From: Gambelia wislizenii
Lineage: Eukaryota; Chordata; Lepidosauria; Squamata; Crotaphytidae
Direction: 5' to 3'
Assembly (NCBI GenBank): GCA_030847615.1
Contig: JAUMIR010000004.1
Span: forward strand, 100,888,001 to 100,952,000
Length of the DNA: 64,000 nucleotides
Below, piece by piece: positions 62,773 through 64,000 of the stretch. Below the pieces are notes generated by a model. That model made no database searches. It was given only the letters and a program-made list of their open reading frames with translations, and was not told where the DNA came from. Numbering within the stretch: position 1 is the first letter of the stretch; each line of letters opens with the position of its first letter. The translations under genes were made by a program, and so were the position numbers.

Positions 62773-63255
62773 TTGCTGTGGGGTACAGAAGCAGTGGCTT
62801 ATGGGCCTGACAAGATGACTCGGGAGGTGTGTTGTCTCCCTGGGGCAAAGATCTGTGATGTGATGGAGAGGCTGACAAGACTCGTCAAACCTATGGATCA
62901 TTGCCCCTTCCTTTTGGTCCATGTGGGTACCAATGATACTGCAAGGCACAGCTTTCCCAAGATCAGAAGAGATTATGAGACCCTGGGGAGGAAGCTGAAA
63001 GAAATGGACACACAGGTTGTCATCTCGTCTCTTCTGCCAGTTGAAGGGCATGGTCCAAGAAGGGAGAGGAAAATAGCCGACATAAACAACTGGCTCCGTA
63101 GATGGTGTCGCCGAGAACAATTTGGATTCTTGGATCATGGACTGCGCTTCCATGAGGGGGGACTTCTGGCAAGAGATGGGGTGCATCTTACGACAGTTGG
63201 AAGAAACATTTTTGCCAACAGTCTCAAGAATTTGATCAGAAGGGCTTTAAACTGA
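62773..63255 (+). CDS. CR1 ORF1, SGNH-hydrolase-like, N-terminally truncated
   Basis: 160 codons open from the truncation edge to a stop at 63253-63255. Motifs are [12 protein letters not shown] (just after the lost GDS block), [14 protein letters not shown] (GxND block), [13 protein letters not shown], and [13 protein letters not shown] (DxxH block). The nucleophile Ser block falls outside, so it cannot be active alone. The ORF2 start codon follows 6 bp after the stop. Confidence 0.8.
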   Translation: MLWGTEAVAYGPDKMTREVCCLPGAKICDVMERLTRLVKPMDHCPFLLVHVGTNDTARHSFPKIRRDYETLGRKLKEMDTQVVISSLLPVEGHGPRRERKIADINNWLRRWCRREQFGFLDHGLRFHEGGLLARDGVHLTTVGRNIFANSLKNLIRRALN

Positions 63256-63260
63256 GTCAA

Positions 63261-64000
63261 ATGGGGGAGGGAGACAGTATTCTGGAAGGCAAAAGGGCTG
63301 GAGAAAATAGTCAAACTGTCATAGAGGGAACAAGGCAAATAGCGCAAGGACCCAACAGTAGGAGGCAAAAAAACTTGCACAGGCAGAAAGTAAAGGGAAC
63401 ACATGGTCTTAGATGTCTCTACACTAATGCACAGAGCATGGGAAATAAGCAAGATGAACTTGAACTTCTAGCACTACAAAACAAATATGATATAATAGGC
63501 ATTACTGAAACCTGGTGGGATGAGTCACATGATTGGAATGTAGGACTAGGGGGGTATAACCTTTATAGGAGAAACAGGCCAAACAGGAAAGGAGGAGGAA
63601 TAGCATTATATGTCAGTAATATTTACACCAGTGAAGAGATCCATGACATCAATACTGGAAGCCAGGTGGAGAGCATCTGGATACAAATTAAAGGGGAGGG
63701 AAACAACAGGGATGTTATTGTGGGACTCTACTACAGAGCCCCAAATCAGACGGAGGAATTGGATGATGCCTTTCTAGAACAGATGAACACACATGCAGAA
63801 AGGAGAGGTGTAGTAGTGATGGGTGACTTCAACTATCCTGATATTTGCTGGCAATCTAACTCAACCAAAACTTCAAGGTCTAGCAAATTCCTTACTTGTC
63901 TGGAAGACAATTTCATGGTCCAAAAGGTGGAAGAGGCAACAAGGGGGTCAGCTATTTTAGATCTGATCCTAACCAACAGAGATGACCTGGTTAATGGGGT
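63261..64000 (+). CDS. CR1 ORF2, N-terminal AP endonuclease part, open at window edge
   Basis: ATG at 63261 follows the ORF1 stop by 5 nt, as in the other copy. 246 codons read without a stop. Motifs: [40 protein letters not shown] and [11 protein letters not shown], all conserved in the endonuclease domain. The SDH block and the RT lie beyond the window. Whether the element is complete cannot be judged. Confidence 0.85.
   Translation, partial: MGEGDSILEGKRAGENSQTVIEGTRQIAQGPNSRRQKNLHRQKVKGTHGLRCLYTNAQSMGNKQDELELLALQNKYDIIGITETWWDESHDWNVGLGGYNLYRRNRPNRKGGGIALYVSNIYTSEEIHDINTGSQVESIWIQIKGEGNNRDVIVGLYYRAPNQTEELDDAFLEQMNTHAERRGVVVMGDFNYPDICWQSNSTKTSRSSKFLTCLEDNFMVQKVEEATRGSAILDLILTNRDDLVNG

Larger units (their letters stand above)
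62763..64000 (+). mobile_element. CR1 LINE, 5'-truncated in ORF1, runs off the window
   Basis: It starts inside the first block of ORF1 (after the GDS site) and continues through ORF1 and the ORF2 endonuclease region without stop codons up to base 64000. It is close to the 28700 copy along its length but less decayed. In intron 9, sense orientation. Confidence 0.9.

Overview
The window is vertebrate nuclear DNA, most likely from a squamate reptile (lizard). It has one spread-out, intron-rich gene with GT-AG junctions, and its introns are packed with CR1 and RTE-like LINEs, tRNA- and 5S-derived SINEs, a Penelope-like fragment, a DIRS-type retroelement and many short DNA-transposon derivatives. 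That mixture is typical of lizards. The species cannot be read from the sequence.

Host gene. On the + strand, nine exons between 5591 and 56819 encode the first 325 codons (plus 2 nt) of acyl-CoA thioesterase 11 (ACOT11, also called THEM1 or BFIT). All junctions are GT-AG and every exon joins in phase. The window covers both HotDog thioesterase domains and the start of the linker. The C-terminal START lipid-binding domain of the family was not found and should lie beyond base 64000. A TATA-like box, a (CA)17 tract and a GC-rich leader lie just upstream of the start codon. No other host gene was recognised; bases 1-5400 look intergenic.

Repeats by region. Positions 1-5400 hold a short palindrome (1186-1387), a 1.35-kb inverted repeat (2846-4197), a MITE and a SINE. 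Intron 1 (5721-15512) holds four Tigger-like elements, an RTE fragment and a CR1 copy (11130-13557) broken by a foldback element and by a second composite insertion. Intron 2 (15583-34136) holds two long palindromes, SINEs, L2-like 3' ends, and a 3.4-kb CR1 with a recognisable esterase ORF1 and endonuclease/RT ORF2 (28700-32073), followed by a Penelope-like endonuclease fragment. Introns 3 and 5 each hold one copy of the same hAT-like element, in opposite orientations, with 8-bp target duplications. Intron 6 (41533-52409) holds a nearly full-length DIRS-like tyrosine-recombinase retroelement (about 43420-49515) with inverted termini and an internal complementary region; a Harbinger-like element is inserted in its gag region. 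Intron 9 holds a Tigger-like element whose interior is a GC-rich minisatellite, a LINE 3' fragment with an uninterrupted 291-codon frame inside a MITE, and a CR1 copy that runs open off the right edge.

No new host gene system was found. The unusual content is structural: nested insertions, long palindromes, a foldback element whose loop matches nearby DNA, and some transposon frames that remain open. All repeat family names come from motif and terminus recognition by eye, not from a database search.
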